From Glaciozyma antarctica PI12 (taxonomy: Eukaryota > Basidiomycota > Microbotryomycetes > Kriegeriales > Camptobasidiaceae): 64,000 nucleotides of DNA. Position numbers and translations under genes: made by a program. The notes below the pieces were generated by a model. That model was not told the origin of the DNA, ran no database searches, and saw nothing but the letters and a program-made list of their open reading frames with translations. Shown in pieces: positions 11,071-22,339 of the stretch; the stretch's first letter is position 1; the number at the start of each line of letters is the position of its first letter. Location: the NCBI GenBank assembly GCA_002917775.1, contig KZ627150.1:1186307-1250306 (forward strand), written 5' to 3'.

Positions 11071-12522
11071 AGTGGAGAGCTGGATATCTAAGAAGTCGAA
11101 GCCGAGGAGTGTCGAGATGAGAGAGGGCTTCGAGAGGCGACGCCGAGGGAAGAGAGACGCCGCGAGCGCTCGATCTGGCCTGCGAGCTCCTGCGCGCTGT
11201 TCGAAGGGAGTCGGCGCTCGCTGATCACTCCTTGCTTCCAATCCCCTGGTGGAAGAGAAGCACTGCACTGCTAGAACAAGGCGAAGCTCTCTTCGCAGCG
11301 ACCGACCAAACCCGCGTGCTCGGCCAGGCGAGGTTCGAGCACGCGCGCGGCGCCCCTTGTCTCGCTCTCGGGGGCGTGGTGCCTTGTTTTGCGCTTACTT
11401 CTGGGTCAAGAGTCTGCACAAGCTCACCAGCTTCCGTAGGCCTGTGGAAATGCAAGAGCGAGTCAAGTTGGCAAAAAAAAAAATCGCATTCTCAGCGTGC
11501 GCTCCCGTTCTTGTACGTGCGAATTGGTGCGAAAGGGGCAACCTTCCATCTTACTCGCTCGCTCGCTCACTCACACACTCGTGCGAATCTCACAGCTAGA
11601 CTCCTGCCGCCAGCAGCATCAGAGGCAGCGGGCGCCAACATGTCTCACTACAAAGTGTTGTTGTTCTCCTAGACTCCTTCCCGGCAAAGCATGTGTTTAC
11701 GCCTCGCCGGCCTTCTTATCCGCTTACTCTGTCACTCAAATCCCTTTACTAACCTCCTCTCGTCTTGTACTAGCTCGGTAGCCTCGATGGAATCGCAGAG
11801 GAGTGTGCGGTGCTCGCGGATCAAGGTGAGATCTCGACTCCTCTGTTGACTCACCAAGATTAGATCAGTTCGTTCGGTAGACAACGAGAGAAACAGTTGA
11901 GGCCCGGGGAGAGAAGACGACGCTTGCGATTGTACCCAGTCTCGCTCAACTCGCGCGCGTGCCTGATACGCGAGAGTCTCGGGCGCCTCGCTCGTCGTCG
12001 AAGGATAAAAAGGAGCAGAATAGAGCACGCGAACACGGGGAGCTAAAGCAGTATACCCGCGACGTCGGTCCGGAGGATGCTGTGTAATGGCGGACGACGC
12101 GTATCGAGCCGCACTTGGGGCGAGAGAGAGAGAGAGAATGGCTCCGTGGCGGTGACCAGAAGTGTGTTGAGTCGAGATGGAGAAAGTCTCCGTGCAAGAG
12201 AGCAGGGCATCATTTTCGCGAGAAGCGGGGTCGCGACCGGCCCTCGGGGGTGCGGTGCGATGGCTCGATGTTTCGGGAGAGCTTGAGTCGAGAGAAGAGG
12301 AGATCGTCCCTGCAGCACCAAAAGAGCAGAAAGGACTGCGAAGACCCAAAAGCAGCGATAGCAGAACTCAGGCACGGAGCGAGGGCGAGCAGCGAGGGCG
12401 AGCGAAGTTCTTGGTAAGGCTCGAATCGGTACACCTGTCCAGCACCACACACTGCAGTCACGAATCGAGTCAGCACAAGCTTACTGAACGGTCCTGCCAA
12501 AACAACGCACCTCAAGACACCA
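11071..12522. other. Region without an intact gene
   Basis: Promoter side of the APSES gene, then about 1.2 kb with no convincing long coding frame apart from the short possible dehydrogenase remnant at 11640-11868. The (GA)n-like runs and A9 tract at 11476-11484 are low complexity. Confidence 0.4.
11640..11868 (+). pseudogene. Possible 5' remnant of a 2-hydroxyacid dehydrogenase gene
   Basis: ATG at 11640 gives MSHYK, then a GT donor at 11655. An intron with an ACTAAC branch ends TAG at 11771-11773, and the next exon reads LGSLDGIAEECAVLADQGEI. The short peptide resembles the extreme N-terminus of D-isomer 2-hydroxyacid dehydrogenases, which begin KVLLLGxI..A.EEW..L..IAE. After this the sequence has no recognisable NAD-binding or catalytic exons, so at most a truncated copy is present. 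The similarity is weak and could be chance. Confidence 0.22.
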
Positions 12523-13081
12523 TCACCTCCCAGTCCAAACGAGCTCCACCCCCCTCCGCATGCACTCCATCTTCAGCTGCACCAACCCCGGCATCACTCT
12601 CTGCTCCAGCCCTCCCCCACCCTCCAGCACAATCTTTTCCAGCTTCTTGAACGCCCATCCCTCCCTCAGCGACGGCAGCACCATGTCCCCGATCCGTTCG
12701 TTCAGCCTCCCCGAGAGCGTCCAGGTGCGAACCTGCGAGGGGAGTGCAGGAAGAGGAGTACCAAAGCCGAGAGTGAGGTGCGAGAGGGTGGTGCAGGAGT
12801 TGGTGAGAGGGAGGAGAGGGGTTAGGTCGGCGCCGGGGTAGTAGAGGTAGAGGCTCCGAAGCTGTGGGGCGATGAAAGAGAGGGGGAGAGCAAAGTAGCG
12901 CTGGATTAGAGAGGCTTCTTGAAGGGATTTTGCAAAGATTGAGATAGGTGAGAGATGGATGGGAAGGTAGTGGATCGCAGGGTGAGGTTCGGACCGCCGA
13001 GTCGGAGGTGAGAGAGGCGAGATACGAAGGGACGCGTGTGGTCCAAAAGAAAGGAAAGAAAACAAACGTAAAGTAAGTGAG
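12523..13081 (-). CDS. F-box/LRR-like protein, C-terminal part, truncated by assembly gap
   Basis: Minus-strand frame ending at the TGA at 12523. It reads LIQRYFALPLSFIAPQLRSL, then CTTLSHLTLGFGTPLPALP, then LEKIVLEGGGGLEQRVMPGL and ends ELVWTGR. The spacing of leucines is that of irregular leucine-rich repeats at the C-end of fungal F-box proteins. Another frame just upstream (VSRLSHLRLGGPNLTLRS) also looks LRR-like. So either a short intron or a frame change lies near 12.95-13.0 kb, or the copy is damaged. The N-terminal F-box would lie in or beyond the N run. A broken relative lies at the left edge of the window. Confidence 0.5.
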
Positions 13082-13428
13082 NNNNNNNNNNNNNNNNNNN
13101 NNNNNNNNNNNNNNNNNNNNNNNNNNNNNNNNNNNNNNNNNNNNNNNNNNNNNNNNNNNNNNNNNNNNNNNNNNNNNNNNNNNNNNNNNNNNNNNNNNNN
13201 NNNNNNNNNNNNNNNNNNNNNNNNNNNNNNNNNNNNNNNNNNNNNNNNNNNNNNNNNNNNNNNNNNNNNNNNNNNNNNNNNNNNNNNNNNNNNNNNNNNN
13301 NNNNNNNNNNNNNNNNNNNNNNNNNNNNNNNNNNNNNNNNNNNNNNNNNNNNNNNNNNNNNNNNNNNNNNNNNNNNNNNNNNNNNNNNNNNNNNNNNNNN
13401 NNNNNNNNNNNNNNNNNNCCAGAGCAGC
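13082..13428. other. Assembly gap (run of N)
   Basis: 347 undetermined bases. The gap cuts the F-box/LRR-like gene on its 5' side. The true length is unknown, since gaps are often given estimated sizes. Confidence 0.99.
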
Positions 13429-14660
13429 ATCTGCGCTAAACCCCTCCAGTACAGGATGAGTAGAGGAGAGGAGCGGAGGGTAGGGTCGGGATTGTAATTT
13501 CAGCTAGAGCAAAGAGAGAAGGCAAGGAGGTGAGGTGTGGATTGGATTGGGGGCATGGTGTGCTGTGCTGAAGAGCCAGGGGAGGAGCGCTGCAGAGGGG
13601 GGAGGTCAGCGAGGCAGCGCTCCGAGCACAACGGGGACGTACCGTACTGGCGTGCACAGAGCTGGTAGATCAGTATGGGAGTATCTCCCAGCCGTAAGAG
13701 CAGTGCAGCTTCAACGCAAGCAGGTGGCGCGGTGAGGTAGAACGTCAAGAAGGATGCGGGGCAACTTCGACCGCACTCTCTTCCAACAGGGCCGACGCCA
13801 CGCCCACACCGGGCACCTCAGTAACGGTATCTTCGGACCCCAACGACAGCTCGTCCATCGTCGACGAACTCGCTCTCCTAGAGGCGCAATTTACCCGCGC
13901 GCTCGACCTCTCAGCAACCATCGGCTCAGGAGGCCGCCCAGCCTCGTCGCCCTCCAGGATCGTTTGGCGGATGACAGCATTGTGGATAAGCGGCGGGTGA
14001 GGGCTTCTGTTGACAGGGGAAGGCGTGGGAGGAGAGCTGACGACTGGGGATCGGGGACGTGCTGCTCATGAGTCGCCGGCACCTGCTCTCGCTGCTGCTG
14101 CTTCACCTACGTTCATTGCGAAGTTGGAGAAGAAGGCCACCTCCGACGAATAACGGCCCGCTACGGTTGCTGCTGCTCGTCGCCCTCCTGCAGAGATCGG
14201 GACAAAGGATGCTGAGGTCCTGGTGAACTACGCCTCTGCAGGTGTACACATCTCTTGAGCGAACGGGTCGGTTTATCTTGCACAGCTGCCCAGGGTGTTG
14301 GGCCTTCAAAAGAGTGAGCGGTCAACCTCATGGAACTGCCAGGGCCCCAGCCGTGATCCTCCTCGGCTTGCTGCTCGTTCTTCCCTCTACACTCCGCTCT
14401 GACTCCCCGGTGCTACTCAGCTCAAGAGCACGCACTTGCATTCCTCCGTCACTGCACCCTCTTTGGCGTCCCAGGCAAGCATCACAAGTCCAGCCATCCA
14501 CACTCTCCTCGTCCTGCTCCACGCCGAATGGTACCAACCCACCTCGCACCCGCGCTCGAACGTCGAATACTCAATTACCCGCGCCCAGCTCAGTGCCTCT
14601 CGTTGAACCGGGCGGCGAACTCACATCTCCCTTGCCGACCGTGTCTGCAGACGCACCATT
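13429..14660. other. Gene-poor region after the gap
   Basis: Apart from the weak exon-like stretch at 13790-14000, both strands hold only short frames without motifs. Composition is less biased toward coding than in the flanking genes. Confidence 0.35.
13790..14000 (+). CDS. Weak exon-like fragment, unrecognised
   Basis: Following an acceptor-like CTTCCAACAG, the frame reads SSSIVDELALLEAQFTRALD and then LSATIGSGGRPASSP before a TGA at 13998. The amino-acid make-up is protein-like and the 5' boundary looks like a splice site, but no start codon, partner exon or family could be found. It could be a single surviving exon of a gene interrupted by the gap region, or chance. Confidence 0.2.
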
Positions 14661-14662
14661 CC

Positions 14663-14751
14663 TTCTCCTTCTCCTTCTCCTTCTCCTTCTCCTTCTCCTT
14701 CTCCTTCTCCTTCTCCTTCTCCTTCTCCTTCTCCTTCTCCTTCTCCTTCCT
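14663..14751 (+). repeat. CTTCTC hexanucleotide microsatellite
   Basis: About 14 uninterrupted copies of the six-base unit CTTCTC (equivalent to TTCTCC), ending in CTTCCTCTCC. It would encode poly(Leu), Phe-Ser or, on the other strand, Glu-Lys or Glu-Gly alternations, none of which sits in a supported gene. It lies about 100 bases beyond the truncated end of the PHD copy. Confidence 0.95.
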
Positions 14752-14847
14752 CTCCTTCTGCAGCTCTATCAACACCATAGATCATCCAGAGCATGAGCTC
14801 GGTCGGACGGTCTCCCCCTCTTGCTCCCAACTCCCCTCAGGGCCAAC

Positions 14848-15520
14848 TCTCACGATCCTTTTTCGATCCTCCACTCCTCCCCCTCCCTCGCAAAATAATC
14901 ATTCTTCCCAGAAGCGTTCTTCAGCGCTGTTTCGCTGATCTCAGCCTCTGGCTCCGACCTCCCTACCGCCGTGACGAGCTGTGCGAGCGTCCCTCGCTCG
15001 TTCGGGAGGGCGATCAGGGCGTGTGCGAGGCGGTGGACATGCGCGCGGTTGATTCGAGGATTCGAAGCTGAGGAGAGTGAGGAAAGTGAATTGCACGCGG
15101 GGCAAGTACAGGAGGAGGGAGGGAAGTCGGAGAAGCCGAGGCAGGAGAAGTGGAACCATTTGATGTCGCAGGTCTCGTCCGCGCATTCAACGCTCTGCCG
15201 AGAGGCATTGAGGAGAATCAGTGAGCGAGAGTGAGGACGTACGTGATCATCCGTGCTCGGATGACGGCAGGCGCAACAAAGTTTCTGCAAAGCGAGCTTC
15301 AGCCCGAGCTTCGCACGCAGCTACGTGACGAGGTCGAGGAAGTGGCTGGCGAAGTTAAAGCTGTTCGTGGACGTGGGGTTGGAGGAGTCGCTGGTTAGCT
15401 GGACTAAGAGGTGGCAAAGGTTTGTTGCGGGGGAGCTGGACGATGGCGTCGTGTTGAAAACGGGAGGGATAGAGAGAGGAAGCGAAAGCGCCTCCGTTCC
15501 TCAAATTGATCGCGGGCTTC
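14848..15520 (-). pseudogene. Truncated third copy of the PHD-finger/helical-module gene family
   Basis: Minus strand. Exon KLCCACRHPSTDDH is followed by a 49-base intron at the same place as in the intact paralogs, then SVECADETCDIKWFHFSCLG and CTCPACNS, which together form a C4HC3 PHD finger. Next comes RLAHALIALPNERGTLAQLV, the start of the helical module found after PHD1 in genes A and B. The module stops within WRIEKGS at about 14848, where the paralogs continue with the WR-ALRGL block. There is no N-terminal domain, first module or second PHD finger, and an upstream in-frame TAG must be spliced out for the reading to hold. It looks like a partial gene copy beside a microsatellite. Confidence 0.6.
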
Positions 15521-15639
15521 GCGTGTTCGCTGCCCATCAATCATCTCGAGAGCTCCACCAGTCTAAGACGCTGTACGGTACTGAACGGATGGTAAGATTA
15601 CGACAACGAGATACTGCACGCCCCTCCCCAACCCCCTCG

Positions 15640-17830
15640 CTACCTCGCCACACAAGCACCGCACCTCCACCCAGGCCGCACGTCCGCGTCCTTCAGCCCC
15701 AAACACCTCATATGATACCATCCCCTCGGACATCCCTTCTCCGACCCCGCACACTGAATCAACTGCGTCCTCGGATCAGCCTCGCTGCCCGACCCTACTG
15801 GGAGCGCACTCACCTCGCCCCTCCTGGTGCTCGACGGTACCTGGCAATCGCACCACAAATGCTGTTACCGAAATCTCATAAACCTCATCAGCTCTTCCGC
15901 GCCATAAAGAGACTCACGCTCTCCACCTCCCCCTCGAAGCACTCCAGCCCCCTCAGCGCATGCTCCCTCCACCCCTCCACAATCCCCCACCTTCCCTCGC
16001 TCTCCCCGAAACAAACGTTCCGCCCCAACACCGTCCTACACTCACTCGTTCCGACCCTGCTCTTCGCAACCACCTCGTCGAGCGTCCCGCGCTCGCTCGG
16101 AAGACTGACGAACGCATGAGCGACGCGGTAGAGAATGAGGTCGAAGCCTTCGCACGAGAGACAGACCCAGGGTACGTCGAAGGAGGTCGGAGGGTCGGCG
16201 AGGCAGGAGAGGTGGTACCATCCTACATCGCATTCCGGAGCCGCGCAGCCGATTGTCTGCTCGAGGGATCAGCGGAATGCGAGGGAGAGAAGGGAAAAGA
16301 GCGTACGTCTGAGTCGGTGGCGGGACGACGACAGGTGCACCAGAGCCGATCGTTCTCCTCCGCAGAGCCGATGGTTGAATCAAGACCCATCAACGCGCTC
16401 TTCTTCCAGACGCTCTTGATCCTCCATCCGCCCTGGTGGCGTTCGAAGCACGCTTGCTTGGCGAGGACGTTCTTGATGGACGAGAGCGTGATGACCGTCT
16501 TCCAGGCTTTAATGACAGCCTGAATGGCGTCGGGTGTAGGAGGGGAGGAGGCTTCGAGGGCGTGGGCGATGTAGGCGATTGTAGTTGAGTGGGTTTGAAG
16601 AGAGGCGGGGCGAGGGGGAAAGGAAAGGGGGAGGGAGGGGCTGTTGTTGCTGCACTTGGAGGAAAGCTTGCGACGCTTCGTTGGTGCTGGGCTGGCATAG
16701 GAGGTGGCGGAGGTGGACGCCTACGAAAGGTTAGCGGTGCTGGTGGAGGAGGGGGAAGAACGCACGGGAGAAGACTGTAATCCTGAGCTCTTGCTCGTCG
16801 TCGAACGAGTCCCGTAGCCCGAGATCGCTGGCGACGCCCGCGAAGCGACCGACTGCGTTCGCTCAGGCCTTGCAGGAACCTCGACCCAGAATCCAGCGGT
16901 CTGCGTTCCCATCACTTCGCCCTCGTTGTCGAGCTCCATCTTCTCCCCCACGTCGTGCATCGCACGCTTGAGGTTCGCAGCTTGGTCGTCCCAACGCCCG
17001 GCCGCCGACTCGGTTTCGTACAGGTCGTCCTCGTCCGACTCGTCCGACTCGTCCTCCTGGCCCTTGAAGCGATCCGCAGTCTCTTCCTCCTGCTCTTCCT
17101 CGATATCGCTCTCGGGAACAGGAGACATTTGGCGTCGTCCAGGCTGCCAGATGAAGGTTAGCTTTCGGTCCGCGAACGAGGACGAAGACGCCGCACCTGC
17201 TCGTTCACAGACATCCCGCGCTCATACCTCCGCACAGGCGTAGACTCGGGAACAGCTTCGGGCGCAGGCTTGGGCTTCTCCTCGTCGGGCTCCTGAGGCG
17301 GCGTTGGCATCTGCTCTGGCTCTGGCTCGGGAGCTGACAGTCGTAAGTTCTTGCGCCGCAGAGGCGGGTAACGCTCCCTGCATTTTCGACCGTCAGTGCC
17401 TCTCCCAAACGCCAACGCCAACAGAGACCGCGACTCACTCCGCGAGGAACGCGGCCTTGGACAACTTGAGGAGCCACTCGCGCCGCTCAATCGTCTCCCT
17501 CGTCATTCCCTCCGTCCCATCCCTCTTACTATCTTTCTCCTCATTCACAAACGCCCTCGCGACCAAAGCCAGCCCGAACCGACCCCTCTCAATCGCGTCC
17601 GCCTCGATAGACGCGTCGCCGTAGATTCCCTCGAGGACTTCGCGGAGGAGCGGCCAGGTGAGGTTTGAGCTGGAGAGGTTCAGCAAGAGGCCCAGAAGGC
17701 GGTCGGCGGCGTAGGAGGAGGGCGAGGCGAGGGGGATAGAGGAGGAGGTAGGGAGGCGGTCGGCCAGCTCGCAGAGATCTACGAGCAGGGGGTCGCCGCG
17801 CGAAGAGTGGCTGAAGCTCACGCTGGACAT
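15640..17830 (-). CDS. Two-PHD-finger protein with repeated helical module (paralog A)
   Basis: ATG at 17828-17830. The N-terminal domain contains WPLLREVLEGIYGDASIEAD and ERREWLLKLSKAAFLAE. Next is a Pro/Glu- and Ser-rich acidic linker, then module 1 (IAHALEASSPP to ACFERHQGGWRIKSVWKKSA, LMGLD). PHD1 is LWCTCRRPATDSD, then CAAPECDVGWYHLSCLADPP, then WVCLSC. Module 2 is YRVAHAFVSLPSERGTLDEV to VCFGESEGRWGIVEGWREHA, LRGLEC. PHD2 is LWCDCQVPSSTRRGE, then CAGSEKGCPRGWYHMRCLGL, then WRCGACVAR and the stop. All zinc ligands (C4HC3) are visible in both fingers. PHD fingers read histone H3 tails, so a chromatin role is likely. Introns split both fingers between the second and third ligand. Paralog B lies at 25.9-28.3 kb. 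Confidence 0.75.
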
Positions 17831-18280
17831 GGCGAGGAAGCCAAACGGCGGGTGTTAAGTCCTGCGAGTAGAGCGTAGGAGGGAGAGGATTGGGGCTCGT
17901 CGCGCGTCGCGTCTCGAGAGGGCCGCCAGCTCGAGCTGAGGTTTCGCTCCTCTCCTTCTCCCCTTCAGTCTCTCGTTCAAAGGTGCCAACCAGACGCCGC
18001 GGATTAGTACAGAATCTGTTCCAAACGCCACGTCAAGATGTTAAGACTGAGACGTAGACTGGATCAACTGGAGAAGAAGATCCAACTCGTCTCGAGGTTC
18101 GAAACTACCCAAGTCCAGCATACACTGCGATAACTACCAGAGCGATATCTCCCCTCGCAATGGGCTCGGGATCCTCATTCCAACACAAGAGGACACGTAC
18201 TCGCAGCTCGCCACGACCTCCGCTCCCCGCACCTCCCTAGCCTCTCTCCTTCCGACCACATCTTCACCTTCCTCTCCGCG
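17831..18280. promoter_or_regulatory. Divergent intergenic region between PHD gene A and BEM46-type gene
   Basis: About 450 bases separate two divergently transcribed genes, so it should hold both promoters. No clear TATA box was seen. A CT-rich leader precedes the ATG at 18281. Confidence 0.4.
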
Positions 18281-19712
18281 ATGGGGTTCCTCCCAGACGC
18301 TAGCACCCTCCTCAAATACGCCGCCTCAACCGTTCTCCTCTCCCTCACCGCCGCCGGAGGACTCCTTTACCACTTCCAGACCTCCATCATCTACCCCTCC
18401 TCCCTCCCCGACGGTCAGCACCGTCGCTTCCCACTGAAGGCCCAGCTGATGAAACAAACGCAGGCTCTCGCATCAACGTCTCTACACCAGCAGAACATGG
18501 ATTGCCGTACGAGGACGTCGCCCTACTCACTCCTGACGCCGTCAAGATCAAGGCCTACCTCCTCCTCCAGCAGTCCGATCCTGCCAGTCGACCGACGGTA
18601 GTGCTGCTTCACGCGAACGCGGGGAACGTGGTGCGTCTTTCGTTCTTGCCCTAGAAGGGGAATTGGGAAGGGAGGTCGCGACGGGAGCTGATGCAGCGTT
18701 CGTGGGACAGGGTCACCGGCTGCCGATTGCGAGCGTGTTTGTGAGGAAGATGGGATGTAATGTGTTGGCTTTGTCGTATAGAGGGTGCGTTTTGTGGCTT
18801 GGGTGCGGTAGCGAGGGACGCAGCTGATCTCGCGGTGCGCAGGTACGGTCTGAGCGAAGGGACGTACGTTCTCCTCCCTCTCTGCGTTCCCCGTTGGCAC
18901 CCGCTGAACTCTTTCGCAGTGCATCAGAGAAGGGACTTCGGCTCGACGCGCAGGTGGGCCTTCTCCCCCACCCTTCTCAGCCGCACCTCCTGACCTCGCT
19001 CCCCCAGACTGCGCTCGACTACATTCTCTCGCACCCTCAACTCGAGAAGACCCAGATTTTCCTCTACGGCCAATCCATCGGTGGAGCAGTCGCGATCGAC
19101 CTAGCCTCTCGCAACGCCACTCGAGTTCGTCCTCCCCCCTCGCTCCTCATCCCCAGCTCACCCCTCGCACAGGTCCACGGCCTCATCATCGAAAACACCT
19201 TCCTCTCCCTCCCCAAACTCGTCCCTCACGTCCTCCCCTTCCTTACGCCCTTCGTCTTCCTCCTCAACCAGTACTGGGTCTCGGAAGCCCTCGTCCCTTC
19301 CCTCACTGGGATCCCGGTGCTCTTCCTCAGCGGCGCGAGGGACGAGCTCGTACCGCCGGCGCATATGAAGCTACTATTCGAGGCGTGCGGGAGTGGGAGG
19401 AAGGAGTGGAAGGAGTTTGAGGACGGGACGCACAGTGCGTTCTTTTCCTTCCGTTTTCTCAGCCGCGAGCTGACGGGCGCAGACGATACGTGCATGCAAC
19501 CGCACTACTTTGCTACGATCGCTACGTTCATCGAGGCGCATACCCCGGTCATGGAGGTGCCTGGAGAGAAGGAGAAGGGACCGGCGTCGGTCGCGAGTTC
19601 TACGACGAGCTTTGAGATGGTCGAGGAGCTGGAGGAGGAGGAGGGGTGGGGGAGCGGAGCGGAGTTGGGGAGCGTGGTGGATCTTGAGGAGGTGTTGAAG
19701 GAGAAGCTGTAG
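18281..19712 (+). CDS. bem46: BEM46/ABHD13-type alpha/beta hydrolase, membrane-anchored
   Basis: The N-terminal hydrophobic segment (LKYAASTVLLSLTAAGGLLY) acts as a membrane anchor, followed by FQTSIIYPSSLPDG, typical of the BEM46/WAV2 family. Later exons give SYRGYGLSEGT, then QIFLYGQSIGGAVAIDLAS with the nucleophile Ser of GxSxG. Next are HGLIIENTFLSLPKLVPHV and PVLFLSGARDELVPPAH, whose Asp is the likely acid. The catalytic His is at the split exon DGTHNDT. The C-terminal extension is acidic (VDLEEVLKEKL, TAG at 19710). About seven short introns break the frame. BEM46 proteins act at the cell periphery or ER in polarity and cell shape; the enzymatic substrate is not established. Confidence 0.85.
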
Positions 19713-20293
19713 GTGGGGAGAGGGTGTAAGGGATATGTCTGCGATGGTGGAGGAGCGGGCTCGAGGGAGGTGTTCTCTGCTTCCCTGGAGTGAGTGTTTT
19801 CGACAATGCCTAAGGTCTTGCGCTGTCGACTGCAAGGCTCTCGTGCTTGCTCGTTCAGCGGAGGTGGACGTCGGTTGATCCGGAGGAACGCCAGAGTACT
19901 CGCCCTGACCGTCGCATTCCCCCTTCCTTTGACGATGGCTTCGTTCTCCGTGTTCCGTCTTGCCTCGCTGACTTGGTACGCTTACGGCGCACTCCAAACG
20001 AGCGATAACTTGCAATAAAATACACAAATATTCGAGAAGAACGCAAGTCGAGAGAAAATCAACAAGGCAGCTCTCCTCTCCCTCCGCCCAGTCACCCTCT
20101 CGTCCCTCACACCTTCAGCCTACGCCGTCCTTCTCCCCTCTTGCCGTACAGCAATCCTCTCGCCCCTCGCGTTGGTGGACCTCTTGAACGCCTCAGTCGA
20201 CCGACCACGCAATCAGCAACGCACCCCCAAACAATCCTCATTCACCCCGTCCTCCAGCCACTCGACAACCAGCCGCGCCTGCGCCGTACTCAG
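19713..20293. other. Intergenic, no supported gene
   Basis: About 580 bases between two plus-strand genes. AAAATACACAAATA near 20016 is AT-rich and could serve as a polyadenylation or promoter element. Nothing else stands out. Confidence 0.35.
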
Positions 20294-22260
20294 ATGGCAG
20301 ACATCCTAAGCGACCTTACCATCTTGGCCGAGTTCCAGGGCACCAGGGTCCCAGGTGCGTGGTCGCGCAATCCCAGCCCACGCAAAAACCGCACTAACAA
20401 GGCCCTCTCGACAACGCAGAAGCCTCCCCCTCCGGTCCCTGCCTCTCCCTCTTTGGGCCGATCCTCACCCACCCCTCCAGCACGACCTTCCCCTGGACCC
20501 CTCTCCGCCACGCCTTGAACAACTACTTTGGAGGCGCACCGCTTGCCCTCGACCCGAACAAGATCAACTCGGGATGGTGCGGACTCAGCCTCATCCTCAC
20601 CGCTTTCCGCCGCCTCGAGGTCGTCGACAGTGAGCTCGAGACGGCCGAGTTGTTGAGTTGGCTACAGGCGCTCAAGGTAGCGGCGGTTAGGAGGAGGTGC
20701 GTCCTTTCTGCCCTTGTTTTTCGCTTTGGCGGGGGTGCTGGAGCTGATCGTGCGTTGGCTTTACAGCCTGGCGTTCGAGATCACCTCGTGCAACGACCTT
20801 CAACAAATCCTATCGACTCTCGCAGAGCCAGTCCCTGCCGCCGAGCTCGCCAACCACGCCAGAGCCAGGTCCGTCCCGTCCTCCTTCAACGGCCGCAAAC
20901 TCCCGCTGACCCCTCACGCATGACTGCAGGACCTCGAGCGCGCCTTACGCCAAACCTCTCGCTTCAACTTCGTTCGAACGTGGATCAGACGCTACTCGCT
21001 CCCCGCCTCCTTCGACCGTCGCCACCTCCGCCTCTCCCGAGTCTTCCAACCCGCACGTCGAGTCCGGCTTGGACCGCAAGCGCTCTCCTGGATCGGCGGG
21101 ACACGCGAGTCCGGCGGCGAAGAAAAGGCGCTCCAACTCGCTCAGCCATATCGCTATCGTTGGCCTTGGAGGCCGACCGCGCGACTCGACCGTCTCGACC
21201 TCTGCCGTGCGTCGCTCCGTTACTTTCCTCCTCTGCGACGCAAGCTGACGACCCTACACGCAGCTCTCCTCCTTTGCCGACTTCTCGGATCATCACGACA
21301 TGGATCTCCCTGACTACTCGTCGTCGGAAGAAGAAGGCAACACAACGACCTTCCGCCGCCCCGCCGCCGTTGCCGCCGCCGCCTACTCCCCCTCCTCGAA
21401 GCCCCACCCTCCCGCCACCGTGACCCAAAAAGACGCTAAGATCAACCTCCTCGCTCAACGCCTTTCGGAAGTGACGGGCATCAGCCTCGACAAGTGCATC
21501 GAGACGATCGGTCGTTTCCCCGACGACGACCTCTCCTCCATCAACCCTCACTCTCCTATCCCCGCTCAGTTCCTCCCGCCGCTGCCGCAGAAAGCTAAGC
21601 CGAAGCCGAGGAGCAGTAATGCCGGGAGCAGCAAGTATGCGAGCAGCAAGCATGGGAGCGAGGACGCGTCGATCGCGGGGACGAAGCCGACGAGGACGCA
21701 GAGGCCGCATGATCCTAATAGGCCTAGCTTTAGCTACTCGGCGCTTATTGGACAGGCGATCCTCAGCACGGCAGAGAAGAGGATGAGGTTGGCGGAGATT
21801 TACGATTTCGTTACCGACAACTGTGCGTCCTTTCTTCGCTCGCTCGCTCTTCGTAGAGGCTCGACGATGACGATGATAAGCAGACGCCTACTACAAGAAG
21901 AACGAATGCGGATGGCAGAAACCTCCGATCCGGCACAACCTCTCCCTTCAACCCGTCTTCCGCAAAGTCCCCGACGTTGCGATGCCCGGCAAGAAGGGGT
22001 GTTTCTGGACCATCATCCCTGGCGAAGAATGGCGTTTCGCGAACGGCGGGTGGCTCAAGATGGAAGCGGGGAGGGGCAAGGTCGTCAAGGAGAAGAAGGA
22101 CAAGGTCGTCAGGAAGAAGAGTGCTGCGGCCGGGAGGAAGAAGAAGGAGAAGGACAGTGAGGAGAGCGAGGAGGATAGGAAGTTGGACAAGGAGCAGGAG
22201 GAGTTGGAGGGAGGGAGTACGGTCGATGCGCTTTATTCGGAGGAGGAGGAGGAACGTTGA
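20294..22260 (+). CDS. Forkhead-domain transcription factor
   Basis: The C-terminal half contains RPSFSYSALIGQAILSTAEK, RMRLAEIYDFVTDN, an intron, then AYYKKNECGWQ and IRHNLSLQPVFRKVP. It continues through PGKKGCFWTIIPGEEW to a lysine-rich basic tail and an acidic end (EEEEER, TGA 22258). FSYSALI, the recognition helix with IRHNLSL and the WTI wing are classic forkhead features; helix 3 binds the DNA major groove. The first exons (from ATG 20294, MADILSDLTILAEFQGTRVP) encode a globular region of about 180 residues, with PWTPLRHALNNYFGG, that I do not recognise. A Ser/Pro-rich linker with a basic cluster (SPAAKKRRSNS) follows and could act as a nuclear signal. The sequence between GWQ and IRHN reads slightly off the consensus (normally GWQNSIRHN), so an intron boundary or a small base change lies there. 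Confidence 0.82.
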
Positions 22261-22339
22261 GCGAACGTTGAGCGCAGGGTGATACGGTGAAATATGTTGC
22301 TTTGCTGGTGATTTTACATCCTCCTTCGCCGTCGTATTC

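Noticed and set aside
14242-14796. Frame ending in a long poly-leucine run
   Set aside because: The leucines come from the CTTCTC microsatellite and the rest has no protein-like pattern.
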